From NCBI GenBank assembly GCA_051005375.1, contig JBPCJK010000188.1:1-5832 (forward strand): a stretch of 5,832 bases of DNA, given 5' to 3'. Origin of the DNA: JADDRA01 sp051005375. GTDB lineage: Bacteria > Actinomycetota > Acidimicrobiia > Acidimicrobiales > CADCSY01. A program made the translations under genes and the position numbers. Under the pieces are notes generated by a model. That model searched no databases, was not told the DNA's origin, and saw nothing but the letters and a program-made list of their open reading frames with translations. Shown here piece by piece: positions 4,774-5,832 of the stretch (positions within the stretch are counted from its first letter, which is position 1; the number at the start of each line of letters is the position of its first letter).

Positions 4774-5832
4774 TTGAGCTCGGCGGCGACGTTCGGGGTC
4801 TACGTCCACGTTCCCTTCTGCCTGCGGCGCTGTGACTACTGCGCCTTCGCCACATGGGACGACCGCAGCCACCTGATCGGCGCCTATGCCGACGGGGTGC
4901 GGCGGGAGGTGGAAGCGGCGGTCTTCGCTGGCCTGCCCCCGGCCACCAGCGTCTTCTTCGGGGGAGGGACACCTTCGCTGCTCAGCCCCGCCCAGCTCCG
5001 AGCCATCCTTGAGCTGGTGCCCCTGGCTTCGGGGGCGGAGGTCAGCGTGGAGTGCAACCCCGACACCGTGGACGCCAGGCGGCTTGACGCCTACCGCAGC
5101 GCAGGCGTCAACCGCATCTCCCTCGGGGCCCAGTCCATGGTGCCCACCGTCCTCGCCGCTCTCGGCCGTAGCCACGATGGGCCTTCCGTGGTGGCGGCGG
5201 CGGCGGCGGTGGTGGCCGCCGGCTTTCCCTCTTGGAACCTCGACTTGATCTACGGGGCCGTGGGGGAGACCGTGGAGGACTGGCAGGTGACCCTCGACGC
5301 CGCACTCGCCCTCGGTCCGCCCCATGTCAGTGCCTACGGGTTGACGGTGGAGCGGGGCACACCGCTGGCTGATGACCCGGCCCGGTACCCCGACGACGAT
5401 GACCAGGCTGACAAGTACCTGATGGCCGAGGCGACATTGAGCCACGCCGGCCTGGCCAGCTACGAGATCTCCAACTGGTCCCGTCCAGGGCACCAGTGCC
5501 GCCACAACCTCTGCTACTGGTCGCAGGGCGACTACCGGGGCTTCGGGTGCGCCGCCCATTCCCATGCCGGTGGGCGGCGGTGGTGGAACGTCCGCACCCC
5601 TGAGCGCTACCTCGCTCTGCTGGATGCCGGTCAGTCGGTGCAGGCCGCCGACGAGCGCCTCGACGCCGGCCAGCGCCGGCTCGAGCGGCTCCAGCTGGCG
5701 CTGCGCACCAGCGACGGCGTCCCCGCCGACGCGCTCGATGCCGACGGGCTCGAGGGTCTTGTCGAGGATCAACAGGACCGCCTCGCCCTCACCGTCACCG
5801 GTCGGCTGCTGGCCAACGAGGTGGCCATGCAC
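4774..5832 (+). CDS. hemW: Radical SAM heme chaperone HemW (partial, C-terminus outside window)
   Basis: HemW is a HemN-related radical SAM protein that binds heme and passes it to target proteins; it is often misnamed coproporphyrinogen III oxidase. Visible are 353 residues: VYVHVPFC, the 4Fe-4S motif CLRRCDYC (CX3CX2C; Cys 16, 20, 23), GGGTPS (63-68), ECNPDT (93-98), RISLGAQS (114-121), NLDLIYG, HVSAYGLTVERGTPL, YEISNWSRPG and HNLCYW (244-249). The fourth cysteine of true HemN (CX3CX2CXC) is absent (CAFAT), which favours HemW. A stop at 4732 and the codons after it leave TTG 4774 as the only start in frame, without a good Shine-Dalgarno. A run of GCG codons (5194-5208) gives a short poly-Ala helix. 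It is probably cotranscribed with the bldD-like gene. The C-terminal end is missing from the window. Confidence 0.93.
   Translation, partial: MSSAATFGVYVHVPFCLRRCDYCAFATWDDRSHLIGAYADGVRREVEAAVFAGLPPATSVFFGGGTPSLLSPAQLRAILELVPLASGAEVSVECNPDTVDARRLDAYRSAGVNRISLGAQSMVPTVLAALGRSHDGPSVVAAAAAVVAAGFPSWNLDLIYGAVGETVEDWQVTLDAALALGPPHVSAYGLTVERGTPLADDPARYPDDDDQADKYLMAEATLSHAGLASYEISNWSRPGHQCRHNLCYWSQGDYRGFGCAAHSHAGGRRWWNVRTPERYLALLDAGQSVQAADERLDAGQRRLERLQLALRTSDGVPADALDADGLEGLVEDQQDRLALTVTGRLLANEVAMH

Noticed and set aside
4743..4775. GGTTCG stretch that resembles part of a tRNA T-arm
   Set aside because: No matching T-stem, anticodon arm or acceptor stem could be laid out around it; it is better explained as a short hairpin.
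5188..5220. GTG/GCG trinucleotide repeat
   Set aside because: It is a short in-frame Val/Ala-rich helix inside hemW rather than a variable tandem repeat of note.
4720..5832. A long minus-strand frame opposite hemW
   Set aside because: The plus strand carries all HemW motifs in one frame; the antisense product has no recognisable motif.
1..5832. CRISPR arrays, insertion sequences, attachment sites or rRNA/tRNA genes
   Set aside because: No spaced direct repeats, transposase motifs, terminal inverted repeats or RNA gene structures were visible.

Overview
The window is high-GC bacterial DNA with strong G/C third-position bias. It most likely comes from an actinobacterium, and a deep lineage such as Acidimicrobiia is a reasonable guess. 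The pointers are a BldD-type regulator with the RGD-X8-R(Q)DD signature, a GC-rich CIRCE operator, a Pro/Gly-rich DUF4190-like membrane protein, and hrcA fused tightly to a type I dnaJ. The class-level guess is inference.

Left part, minus strand (1-1100). From right to left there is a small unrecognised ORF (53-56 aa), an SRPBCC-like gene broken by one missing base, and the start of a small DUF4190-like membrane protein that leaves the window at its left edge. The small ORF and the SRPBCC-like gene overlap by ATGA and look like a coupled pair.

Divergent gap (1101-1165). About 65 bp separate the minus-strand pair from hrcA. A 27-bp CIRCE inverted repeat ends 2 nt before the hrcA start codon.

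Middle, plus strand (1166-4071). hrcA, dnaJ and rsmE are packed with gaps of 1 and 13 nt. This reads as one heat-shock operon under HrcA autorepression: HrcA senses chaperone capacity, DnaJ is the Hsp70 co-chaperone, and RsmE methylates U1498 of 16S rRNA.

Right part, plus strand (4072-5832). A GC-rich stem-loop and a candidate sigma70-type promoter lie between rsmE and a bldD-like gene encoding a probable c-di-GMP-responsive repressor. hemW (radical SAM heme chaperone) follows 43 nt later. It has only a TTG start available and runs off the right edge.

Most of the window is conserved housekeeping and stress-response sequence, and I do not see an evident new multi-gene system. The items most worth a second look are the variant CIRCE abutting the hrcA start, the BldD orthologue with its c-di-GMP signature next to a heat-shock operon, the one-base lesion in the SRPBCC gene, and the small coupled ORF.
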